DNA from: Arsenophonus nilaparvatae
GTDB taxonomy: Bacteria > Pseudomonadota > Gammaproteobacteria > Enterobacterales > Enterobacteriaceae
Assembly (NCBI RefSeq): GCF_000757905.1
Contig: NZ_JRLH01000010.1
Length of the DNA stretch: 64,000 bases
Reading direction: 5' to 3' (one strand)
Position 1 is the first letter of the stretch, and every line of letters starts with the position of its first letter. This document shows, piece by piece, positions 17,346 through 25,964 of the stretch. A program made the translations under genes and the position numbers. Below the pieces are notes generated by a model that saw nothing but the letters and a program-made list of their open reading frames with translations, made no database searches and was not told the DNA's origin.

Positions 17346-18425
17346 ATGAATAAATTAGCAATAAATTTTTTATTATTATCAGCGTGTTCCTTCAGTCAAT
17401 TGGTTTATGCCGATTGTAAACCCAACAGCACTATCACAGTGCCGAGTTTATATTATGATTTATCGGCTGATTTTAGTAGTGCATCAATGGTAGTAGTAAA
17501 AACGGATAAAACCACGTTCCCAGGAACATTTACCTGTAGCTCCCCAGGGCTATTTTTTCCTAATGCGATTGGTATTGCTTCGCCATTTAATGGTCGAACA
17601 GCAACAATAGGATTTCATGGTGGTAAGCAGTTTATCCAGGTTACAATGACTGCGTTAGGAAAAGATCGCGTAACCAACTTAGCTAGAGGTACCCATCCTG
17701 CATCGAATTTGAATACTAACTTCACCTTACAGTTTAGCTTATTGAAGAGTAAACCAAGCGGTAATTATACTGAAGTGGCTGGCGATACTGCGGTTATCTC
17801 ACCCTTTATCTTGGTATCAGATGCTTCATCGTTGGGTATTTTAGTGTGGTTAGTTAGGATTGTACTAAAATTAGTTGAGTTTTTATTAACCTGGCAATGG
17901 CCGGTTGATGAAAATGATATTTTTCTTCAACCGATTACTATTAAATATAATCCTATTGCCACTACCTGTGATTTTTCAAATAAAGGATTAGTGGTTAATT
18001 TACCTATCGTTAGTATCAGTGATATTAAAAATATTGACCGGCCTGGTTATCAGCCTTTTACCCTCAATTTTAGCTGCAGCGATCTTTTAGCAGGCAATAA
18101 AACGACGCGAAATATTGCCATGTTTTTGGCCAGCAATAATTTACATAGTGCCGATAAAACAGTGTTAATAAATACCACTCAACAAGGTGCTAAAGGAGTC
18201 GGGTTTCGCCTTGTGCAAAGGAATAAAACATCATCACCCATTCTATTTTCCAGCAGTGAAAGTGTCCAAGGCAATGCGACATCTATTTTTAATATTGCGG
18301 CTGGCAGTGCATTAGCTCCCTCGTTTTCCATTGACATGGCGGCTTATTACTACGCTTATGATCTGAATAATATTTCAGCCGGAAAAATAACCTCAACGGC
18401 AACTTTAGTATTTTCTTATGACTAA
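17346..18425 (+). CDS. Fimbrial tip protein / adhesin
   Basis: About 359 residues, with signal peptide MNKLAINFLLLSACSFSQLVYA. The last third resembles a pilin domain (TTCDFSNKGLVVNLPIVSISDI, LNFSCSDL with paired Cys, and a final TATLVFSYD donor strand). The first half is a separate domain with its own Cys pair (C24, C64). That two-domain plan is that of a tip adhesin. The receptor is unknown. Odd point: residues about 163-184 (LGILVWLVRIVLKLVEFLLTW) are strongly hydrophobic, unusual inside a secreted adhesin. The ATG at 17346 is chosen over an in-frame TTG because GGGGAAAA stands just upstream and the signal peptide starts there. Confidence 0.82.
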   Translation: MNKLAINFLLLSACSFSQLVYADCKPNSTITVPSLYYDLSADFSSASMVVVKTDKTTFPGTFTCSSPGLFFPNAIGIASPFNGRTATIGFHGGKQFIQVTMTALGKDRVTNLARGTHPASNLNTNFTLQFSLLKSKPSGNYTEVAGDTAVISPFILVSDASSLGILVWLVRIVLKLVEFLLTWQWPVDENDIFLQPITIKYNPIATTCDFSNKGLVVNLPIVSISDIKNIDRPGYQPFTLNFSCSDLLAGNKTTRNIAMFLASNNLHSADKTVLINTTQQGAKGVGFRLVQRNKTSSPILFSSSESVQGNATSIFNIAAGSALAPSFSIDMAAYYYAYDLNNISAGKITSTATLVFSYD

Positions 18426-18452
18426 ATACGATTAATTATAAGGATCAAAAAA

Positions 18453-19154
18453 ATGGCGAAAAAAAATTACTTAGCTTTCTTACTCTATTTTATGGCTTTC
18501 TCAAGTAGTAGTAGTGTCTTTCTTAAAGGCACGCGAGTTATTTTTTCTGCTGAAAGAAAAGAGGCTATTATTCAATTAGTTAATTCCAGCGATAACCCAT
18601 CGCTGGTACAAAGTTGGGTTGATGAAGGTAATATTGATTCTACACCGGAGACAACCCAAGCACCTTTTGTTGTGACGCCCCCAGTTGTAAAAATAAATCC
18701 AAGAGGAGGCGCCCAGCTTCATATTCGGCAGTTAGCAAACCAGTTGCCAACTGATCGCGAATCTATTTTTTATCTTAATGTGCTGGATATTGCGCCAAAA
18801 CCCGATAGTTTAAAAACGGATAATATTTTACAGTTAGCACTAAGAACACGAATTAAACTGTTTTATCGACCACAAAATATTAGCCAAACGTCTCAGAGTG
18901 TCATTGAGCATATAAAAATAAGTAAGGCTGGAGGATCAGTTGTTATTGATAACCCAACCGGCCATTTTTTTACTCTGGCTGCATTTTATAACCCAACAAA
19001 TAAAAATAATATTTTATCTAAAACCGTTATGCTCTCACCTTTCTCACAACGAACGGTGGAAAATAAAAGTTATACTATTTTAGGTAATGAGATTTTGTTG
19101 GAATATATTAATGATGAGGGTAAATTTGTTAATCAAGTGAAAAAAATCAAATAA
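18453..19154 (+). CDS. Second periplasmic fimbrial chaperone
   Basis: A 233-residue PapD-type chaperone, clearly a paralogue of the one at 14102-14797: both share GTRVIF/GTRIIY, LVQSWVDEGNIDSTPE, PPVVKI, RESIFYLNVLDI and RIKLFYRP. Signal peptide MAKKNYLAFLLYFMAFSSSSS. The ATG follows AAGGA. Two chaperones in one operon often divide labour between pilin and tip subunit; its position after the tip gene suggests it serves that protein, by inference. It is the last gene of the operon. No clear terminator follows before the convergent glycosylase gene. Confidence 0.9.
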   Translation: MAKKNYLAFLLYFMAFSSSSSVFLKGTRVIFSAERKEAIIQLVNSSDNPSLVQSWVDEGNIDSTPETTQAPFVVTPPVVKINPRGGAQLHIRQLANQLPTDRESIFYLNVLDIAPKPDSLKTDNILQLALRTRIKLFYRPQNISQTSQSVIEHIKISKAGGSVVIDNPTGHFFTLAAFYNPTNKNNILSKTVMLSPFSQRTVENKSYTILGNEILLEYINDEGKFVNQVKKIK

Positions 19155-19259
19155 TATTAAACGGCTGGTATTTCGTTATTTAAGCTAACTACTGCTAAAT
19201 GCGATTATCAAATGTCAGCATATTTTCTATGTTGGTTTTGATTAATATAATTTGTCTGT

Positions 19260-20159
19260 TTAATAGCTAGCGTTAGATTGTTGTTGCCAGAGATGGGCAG
19301 CAACCAGCGCTTTCCAGGGAGAATATTGTGCTAACCATTTTTCTGTCTCTTTTGCACTTATTCTCTCACTGCAATTTAATAAATACTGAAGATTACGTTG
19401 GACGGCGACATCACCATGTAGAGAACCGTTCAAATAATTGAAGCCGCGCAGCAAGGAATAACTGATTGTCCATGGACCAATTCCTTTTATTTCACTCAAT
19501 TTTTGCGTCCATGTTGCCAGATTATTTTCATCTACTGGAAGATTTAATAGGTGATGGTTATTTTTTAACATATTGCATAATACAATAAGGGTTTTTGCTT
19601 TACCGATAGAGAATCCACATATTCTTAGTTTCTGTTCATCATTAGCATGGATCGCATAAAAAGAAGGAAAACACCAAATTCCTGACGAGTGTTGTTTACC
19701 AAAAGCATGAATAAATCGACGGCGAATAGCAATTGCAGCAGCGACACTAATTTGTTGCCCTATAATTGCCCAAGTAATTGCTTCAAATGCTGTTGCTGCT
19801 TGATAAACCCTTAAACCTTGTTGACGAGAAATTAAATTACCAATAATTGGATGGTTATGGTATTTATCTTCAAAAAGCTCAACGGGTTGATATAAACCTA
19901 GCATATTTTTTGCTAGTTTTTCGAGCTGCTGCTCAGTGATAACGGCAGCTGGATTATCCGTTTGCAGAGAAACCAAAATGCTATTTTTATTTAATATAAA
20001 CGTTAACTCAGTCGGCTGGCCACAGCATGTAATTCCTTTTCTTAATTGGTTATTGGTAATAATTTCTGCCACATTTTGCTTATCTCGTGAGTGATAGGCA
20101 AGAAAGTCTTGGTAATGATAATTGTTTGGTAAATGAATAATGGTTTTTTTGTCTAGCAT
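19260..20159 (-). CDS. DNA-3-methyladenine glycosylase II, AlkA-like
   Basis: A base-excision repair glycosylase of the helix-hairpin-helix GPD superfamily that removes alkylated bases. The N-terminal half has the AlkA-type domain (HYQDFLAYHSRDKQNVAEII, GVTCCGQ-like turn, FILNKNSILVSL). The middle has AITWAIIGQQISVAAAIAIRRRF, as in AlkA. The HhH motif is LSEIKGIGPWTISYSLLRG and the catalytic Asp lies in HGDVAVQ. The open frame extends to 20276, but the first 39 codons are hydrophobic and unlike the family. The ATG at 20159 gives 299 residues, near the 282 of E. coli AlkA. No ada or alkB gene is adjacent. Confidence 0.8.
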   Translation of the reverse strand: MLDKKTIIHLPNNYHYQDFLAYHSRDKQNVAEIITNNQLRKGITCCGQPTELTFILNKNSILVSLQTDNPAAVITEQQLEKLAKNMLGLYQPVELFEDKYHNHPIIGNLISRQQGLRVYQAATAFEAITWAIIGQQISVAAAIAIRRRFIHAFGKQHSSGIWCFPSFYAIHANDEQKLRICGFSIGKAKTLIVLCNMLKNNHHLLNLPVDENNLATWTQKLSEIKGIGPWTISYSLLRGFNYLNGSLHGDVAVQRNLQYLLNCSERISAKETEKWLAQYSPWKALVAAHLWQQQSNASY

Positions 20160-20329
20160 TTTGTTATGGTTATTTAATTTTAAACTTAGTGAACAGTTGG
20201 CGTTTAATTTGATAAAAAATAGTAACATAAAAGCGAATAAATTAAAGGCAAGAATTTCCGCATCTAATTCTGTCATCAGCGAGCTGAAAACTAAAAAAAT
20301 TGCTATTTTTTACTGTGGGGCTGGATGAT

Positions 20330-20812
20330 ATTACCAAATGTTATTGTGAGTTGCCTACGCGATGAAAATCTAAATTACATGATAGTGTATTGTTAACTCT
20401 TTTTATTCATTCATTCTTAATTTTTAATTTTCTCTGGTTATTTATTCTGTTATTTTCACTTAAGAAGGAAATGGTTAGCTTATTTTATGTTTTAAAATTT
20501 ACCATTAAATATAATTGCTGTTTTTATCATTATTAAATATTAATCCTATTGAAATAGCGTTTATTTTTTATTAATAGATGGGCTGGTTAGCTAAATAAAA
20601 TTATTTTTATTTGTAATATTGTTTAAATGAAAATAATAATTAATCGTTTTTTATTTAACATTATAGTAATAAAAATATTGTTTAAGCTAGAAAACTATTA
20701 AGCATTTTTTAAGTAAAGAAAGAAAATTACTATGGATTATTTTTTTATTAACATCAAATGTTAATGATGCATTGGTTTATTTTTATTAATTTGGTTTTAA
20801 TTTTGAATTTAT
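20330..20812. other. AT-rich intergenic region before the adhesin genes
   Basis: About 480 bp of AT-rich sequence without a gene or clear hairpin. It probably holds the promoter of the glycosylase gene near 20200-20400. Confidence 0.35.
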
Positions 20813-20813
20813 G

Positions 20814-20978
20814 TTAATTATTGGCATTGCTGTTGTGGAGTGACATTAATTCATAAATGGAAACAAATTTATACGTTTTTAAATAATACTTATCTATATC
20901 TTTGTAATCGATATAAGTAAGTAAAAGGAGTAATTGCAAATGGAATATTATCAAAAAAAACGTTTTTTTACCCTTCAT
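20814..20978 (-). CDS. Doubtful small membrane-like protein
   Basis: A possible 54-residue protein starting MKGKKTFFLIIFHLQLLLLL: a basic start, one hydrophobic helix and a polar, Tyr-rich tail. A near-perfect AAGGAG lies upstream, but its spacing suits a different ATG that opens only a five-codon frame (MHNEG). I do not recognise it. It could be a chance frame in AT-rich DNA. Confidence 0.2.
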   Translation of the reverse strand: MKGKKTFFLIIFHLQLLLLLTYIDYKDIDKYYLKTYKFVSIYELMSLHNSNANN

Positions 20979-21232
20979 TGTGCATTTTATCTCCTTCGTT
21001 AGCGTTAATTTAACGCGATCCAAAGTTTATTAATTGGTAATTATCCAGACAAAATAAGCAGGGATAAGAGTAATAAAAATTTATTGATTAAGGTAGTAAA
21101 AATAAGAATAGCTACATATCAATGTCTTTATTAATTTCAATAATAGATTGAAGTTATTATTTAGTATTTGTTTTTATTTTACACAAAAAATAGTAGCAAT
21201 ATTTTTATATTATTTAGATAGGGAAATTATTT

Positions 21233-24200
21233 ATGCAATGCATTGCTAATCGTTACTATTCGAAAACAAAAAAGATAACTGCCTATATATTGTTATTTAT
21301 ACAATTGTTGTTACCTATTTTTGTTACTTTTTCATCTGTCGCTAAAGCGGCGCAGGATGATGATGTTGCTAGCAATCAGATGCTGGAAACAATCAACGGT
21401 ATAGATGCGTTAATAAATAATAACTCTACTTCAAAAAACTCTGCTCCGCAGTCCCCATCATCGCTTCCATCAGCAGCAGCAACGGCATCAAGCTGGAATA
21501 TTCAGACTTTGCCTGATAATCAATCATTGATATCGGCGTCAACTGCAAATAACAACAAACCGTCAGTCGCTCATCATCCGGTATTACCGACATTAGATAT
21601 AAAAGAGACGTCGCAAGCTAAACAAATTGTCTCATCAGAAAAGCAATTTGCGCAAGGAGCAACCCAGGTAGCGCAAGTTTTTGCCAATAATAATGCCACA
21701 GAGGCGGCCATCGGTTATGCGCGTAATCGAGGTGAAGGCCTAATAAATCAGAAAATTAGTGATTGGTTGAATCAGTATGGCAAAGCACGCGTGCAAATTA
21801 GTTCAAATAAAACCGGTGATGCTGATTTACTTTTACCATTAATTGATAAACCAAACAGCTTATTGTTTAGCCAAATTGGCATTAGAGCTAATGAACAACG
21901 GAGTACTACCAACTTAGGATTAGGTTATCGTCAATATCAGCAAAATTGGATGTGGGGCCTTAACAGCTTCTATGATTATGATATTAGCGGCGGTAATGCC
22001 CGTTTTGGTGTTGGTGGTGAGTTGTGGGCCTATTATTTGAAATTAGCGGTAAATGGTTATTTCCGTTTAACTGACTGGCATCAGTCATTCCTGCATGAGA
22101 TGCGCGATTATGATGAACGGCCGGCCAATGGATTTGATATCCGAGCTGAAGGTTATTTACCCAATTATCCTCATTTAGGGGCTTATGCTAAATATGAACA
22201 ATACTTTGGTGAAGGGGTTAGCCTTAGTCATAATCCATCAGCTAAAGATTTGAAAAATAATCCTTCTGCCACAACTTTTGGCTTAAGTTATACCCCTTTT
22301 CCATTATTAACATTGAAAACTCAAGTCTCTCAGGGAGATTCCAACGATAGTCTGATTGGCGTGGAATTTGCCTATCGGTTTGGCATACCACTGGCTGCTC
22401 AGTTAAATCCAGATAATGTTGATTTAATGCGTAGTTTAGTGGGCAATCGTTATGATTTTGTTGATCGTAATTACAATATCGTTATGCAGTACCGAAAACA
22501 GGAGATATTAGCCATTTCTCTGCCAGACAGTGCGATGGCTGAAGCTGCTCAAACCATAGCCATAAAAGCGACGGTGCAAAAAGCTAAATATGGGCTCAAT
22601 AAAATTTTATGGAGTGCCCCGGAGTTATTAGCTAAAGGTGGCAAGATCCACGAAACATCAACCAATACCATTGACTTAGTGTTACCTGCCTACGATGAAG
22701 ATAACCAAGGTAGTAAAGCTTATACCTTATCCGCTGTTGGTGTTGATAATGAAGGTAATAAATCTAAAGCTGCCGTAATGATGATCAATGTTACTCAATC
22801 AAAGGATGGTTTTGCTTATTTTACGTTAGAAAATTCGGCGCCAATACCGGCAGATGGTAACCAAACGTATTTAGCTAAAGTGCAACTACAAAATGACAAA
22901 GGGGTACCACTAGCGGACAAACAAGTGACATTTTCCGTTACCGGTTTTAGCCAAAGTGCTAGCACCTTGGCAGCAAAAAATAATGGCGGCAATGCTGGGG
23001 TCGTCATGCTTAGTGAAGATGGTCAAAGAATGGGTAATCCTTTAACTGAGACTACGGATGCTGAAGGTAAGATCAATATAAAAGTTAGAAGTGACTTGGC
23101 CGGTCAGGGAGAATTGATTGCTACCATGGCAAATGGTAAGAAAAAAGCGGTTGCTATCCAATTTACCCCTGATGTCACTACCGCCAAAGTTAGAAATGTT
23201 AACCTGATTGATAAGAAAAATAGTAAGGTAGCTAATGGAGTCGATAGCTTTAGCTACGAAGCCTTTGTTGTCGATCAATTTAATAATCCATTACCAAATG
23301 TTGATGTTGCTTGGTCACATAATCAGCGAGATAAGGTCATTTTATCAGATAGTCATAGTAAAACGGATGCTAAGGGACGGGCGATTATTACCCTGCGTAG
23401 TACTCTTTTTGCTGTCGATAATGTGGAAGTCAGTGCCAAATATGACAATACGCTTGAAATGACTGCAGATAGAGTGGTCAGTTTTGTTGCTGATGAACGC
23501 ACTGCCAAGGTTAGTGATGTTTCATTGAATGGCCGGGCAACAAATAAAGTTGCTGATGGAAAGAGTTATTTTAGTTTTAGTGCCCAACTGGTTGATGGCA
23601 ATGGTAACCCGATTAAGAAAAGTGGATTAGTTGTTAATTGGACTCATAATAGAGACCCACAAAAGGTTCTATTGTCGGCTGCAACCACCCCAACAGACAG
23701 CAATGGCATTGCCTCCGTTGAATTAAGAAGTACCACTAACCCCATCAATCAGATACGAGTTAGTGCAAACTATGCAGCTACAGCAAGTGTAGAAGCGGAT
23801 AAAGAGGTCAATTTTATCGCTGAAGAAGGGATAATTACCGTTGGGACTGTTGAGTTAAAGGATCCTAATATCGTTACTAAAGTAGCCGATGGTCAATCCA
23901 GCTTTACTTTTAGCGCACAGCTTGTTGATAACAAGGGGCAACCTGTTAACCAGGCCGGCATCGATGTTGATTGGTTCCGTGATAAGGATGACGTTAAGTT
24001 ATCAGACAATACTAGCAAAACGAATGAACACGGAATTGCTACCATTACACTGCAAAGTACAATTAAGGCCGTCGATGAGGTACAGATCAGCGCCAGTTCG
24101 GGCAATTTAGATGAAATAAATGCCAATAAGAAAGTGAGTTTTATTGCTGATAAAAGTCAGGCTCATATCGGTAGTGTGCTGTTAGATGGTTCAGAAGTCG

Positions 24201-25699
24201 AGAAAATCGCGGATGGTATCACTTACTTTAGTTTTACTGCCCAACTGGTGGACAATAATAATAACCCGATCAGGGAAAAAGGATTACAAGTCGATTGGTC
24301 ACAAAATAGCGGCGATAAAGTTAAATTAGCTAATAGTAGCCACACTGACGAAAACGGTATTACTGCAGTTAAGCTGTATAGCACAACAACAGCGGTCAAT
24401 AATGTAGAAGTTAGTGCTAGTTACACTGGTACAGCAAGCAAATCGGCTGATAGAAAGGTTAGTTTTACAGCCAATAAAGGTACGGCTAAGTTAGGTGAAA
24501 TTAGGTTATTAGATAAACCGACAACCCATAAAATTGCAGATGGCAAGCAAAAATTTACTTTTGATGTCCAGTTGTTTGATAAAAATAATAACCCAATTAA
24601 ACAAGCGGGCATAATCGTCTATTGGGGACATGATGGAGTAGGGAAAGCCCAATTAAACCCAACCAGTGAAACGAATCAAGATGGTGTTGCTACCGCTGAA
24701 TTGCAAAGTACAACCATGGCTGTTGATGATATTGAAGTTTTCGCCAAATTTGGCAACGACGATAAAAAGACGGCAAAAGAAAAAGTAAGTTTTATTGCTA
24801 ATAAGGCCACAGCAGTGGTCAAAAATGTCAAGTTAGACGGTAAGATAGACCGTAAAGTTGCTCATAGTAGTAATAACTTTGTTTTTACCGCTCAATTGGT
24901 TGATGGCAATAACAACCCGATCAAGGAAGGAAATTTACCGATTAATTGGTCGGCGGATCCAGCTAGCAAAGTTCGCTTTAAGGGTGGCAACATCAGTCAA
25001 ACTGATGCAAGCGGCCATACCTCTATCACTTTAGAAAGTACAGGCGCTGAAGCAAAGAATGTGCTCGTCAGTGCCCAGTACGAGAGTTCAGTTCTACAAC
25101 CCGCTGATAAGCCAGTTAGTTTTATAACTGTCTCTTTTAGCCATTTAAGTGTTAATGGTCATGATTTCCCAACCGGGGATAAATTCCCAACTACTGGCTT
25201 TCAAAAAGCTAAATTTACCATCGTGACGCAAGGCGCGCCGGCGTCAGAATTTGCATGGAAAAGCAATCAAAGTTGGGTTTTGGTTGATGATGGCAAGGTA
25301 ACGTTTAATGGTGATGCGAGCAGTGCAAGTAAAACTGTCACTATCACAGCAACACATGAAACCGGTGGTAACCCGATTGAGTATACCTTTACTCTAAATA
25401 ACTGGTTTGCCTTCTCTGGTGAGAAAAACTGGAATGAAGCTAAAAACTGGTGTGTAAGTAATAACGGGACGATGCCAAAAGTGGAGCAACTTAGCCAAGG
25501 TAAAGGGAAACGTGCAGTCGGTTCATTATGGAGTGAATGGGGTAAATTCAGTCATTACGGTATAGAGGATGGCTATTATTGGACTTTAACTCAGGGAATA
25601 GGTGGTCGCTATATAGTCGTTAAATTAGACGATGGTTTTTCTGAGAAAGATAGTTATACCCATGACACAGAGGCAGTGGTTTGTTCTAAGACGCTGTAA
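21233..25699 (+). CDS. Inverse autotransporter adhesin, invasin-type (copy 1)
   Basis: A 1488-residue outer-membrane adhesin of the intimin/invasin family. Residues 1-40 are an extended signal sequence with hydrophobic core AYILLFIQLLLPIFVTF. Residues about 150-185 are the periplasmic linker helix. The 12-strand beta domain (about 186-425) has the family blocks FSQIGIRANEQRSTTNLGLGYRQY, WGLNSFYDYD, MRDYDERPANGFDIRAEGYLP and FGLSYTPFPLLT. No LysM motif is evident. After a divergent first Ig-like domain come six Big-1-like repeats of about 108 residues (TAKVxxVxL...KVADG...SFxAQLVD...NPI). One further Ig-like domain and a C-terminal lectin-like domain with two Cys (NWCVSNN, VVCSKTL) follow, as in Yersinia invasin. 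The ATG follows AGGGAAA. Receptor unknown. Confidence 0.93.
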   Translation: MQCIANRYYSKTKKITAYILLFIQLLLPIFVTFSSVAKAAQDDDVASNQMLETINGIDALINNNSTSKNSAPQSPSSLPSAAATASSWNIQTLPDNQSLISASTANNNKPSVAHHPVLPTLDIKETSQAKQIVSSEKQFAQGATQVAQVFANNNATEAAIGYARNRGEGLINQKISDWLNQYGKARVQISSNKTGDADLLLPLIDKPNSLLFSQIGIRANEQRSTTNLGLGYRQYQQNWMWGLNSFYDYDISGGNARFGVGGELWAYYLKLAVNGYFRLTDWHQSFLHEMRDYDERPANGFDIRAEGYLPNYPHLGAYAKYEQYFGEGVSLSHNPSAKDLKNNPSATTFGLSYTPFPLLTLKTQVSQGDSNDSLIGVEFAYRFGIPLAAQLNPDNVDLMRSLVGNRYDFVDRNYNIVMQYRKQEILAISLPDSAMAEAAQTIAIKATVQKAKYGLNKILWSAPELLAKGGKIHETSTNTIDLVLPAYDEDNQGSKAYTLSAVGVDNEGNKSKAAVMMINVTQSKDGFAYFTLENSAPIPADGNQTYLAKVQLQNDKGVPLADKQVTFSVTGFSQSASTLAAKNNGGNAGVVMLSEDGQRMGNPLTETTDAEGKINIKVRSDLAGQGELIATMANGKKKAVAIQFTPDVTTAKVRNVNLIDKKNSKVANGVDSFSYEAFVVDQFNNPLPNVDVAWSHNQRDKVILSDSHSKTDAKGRAIITLRSTLFAVDNVEVSAKYDNTLEMTADRVVSFVADERTAKVSDVSLNGRATNKVADGKSYFSFSAQLVDGNGNPIKKSGLVVNWTHNRDPQKVLLSAATTPTDSNGIASVELRSTTNPINQIRVSANYAATASVEADKEVNFIAEEGIITVGTVELKDPNIVTKVADGQSSFTFSAQLVDNKGQPVNQAGIDVDWFRDKDDVKLSDNTSKTNEHGIATITLQSTIKAVDEVQISASSGNLDEINANKKVSFIADKSQAHIGSVLLDGSEVEKIADGITYFSFTAQLVDNNNNPIREKGLQVDWSQNSGDKVKLANSSHTDENGITAVKLYSTTTAVNNVEVSASYTGTASKSADRKVSFTANKGTAKLGEIRLLDKPTTHKIADGKQKFTFDVQLFDKNNNPIKQAGIIVYWGHDGVGKAQLNPTSETNQDGVATAELQSTTMAVDDIEVFAKFGNDDKKTAKEKVSFIANKATAVVKNVKLDGKIDRKVAHSSNNFVFTAQLVDGNNNPIKEGNLPINWSADPASKVRFKGGNISQTDASGHTSITLESTGAEAKNVLVSAQYESSVLQPADKPVSFITVSFSHLSVNGHDFPTGDKFPTTGFQKAKFTIVTQGAPASEFAWKSNQSWVLVDDGKVTFNGDASSASKTVTITATHETGGNPIEYTFTLNNWFAFSGEKNWNEAKNWCVSNNGTMPKVEQLSQGKGKRAVGSLWSEWGKFSHYGIEDGYYWTLTQGIGGRYIVVKLDDGFSEKDSYTHDTEAVVCSKTL
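23170..25135 (+). repeat. Six Big-1-like coding repeats, adhesin copy 1
   Basis: Tandem units of about 325 bp encoding Ig-like domains, each opening with TAKV-like residues and ending near VSFIA. They are diverged at the DNA level. Boundaries are approximate. Confidence 0.8.
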
Positions 25700-25702
25700 T
25701 TC

Positions 25703-25735
25703 ATATTCCCGCCTCACATGATGAGGCGGGAATAT
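25703..25735 (+). terminator. Terminator after adhesin copy 1
   Basis: Perfect 14-bp stem (ATATTCCCGCCTCA and complement) with a five-base loop, four bases after the stop codon. It is GC-rich against its surroundings. No strong T run follows, so it may act mainly as an RNA 3' end hairpin. Confidence 0.65.
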
Positions 25736-25964
25736 AAAATGTAAAAATTTTATATTAATAAAAAAGTAATCAGGAAAATTTGCGTGATTAATGAAGGAAA
25801 TACGTCAGTTATCAGCTTGGTGGCAACAAGTTTTACTTATATTACCCACAAAATTTCTTAGCAACCGATTATGAAGCAAAATATTTATAATAACTGACTG
25901 TTTTAGCGAAATAATTTTTTTGTTTATTAGTAATAGGATTTATATATTATTAGGGAAGAGATCC

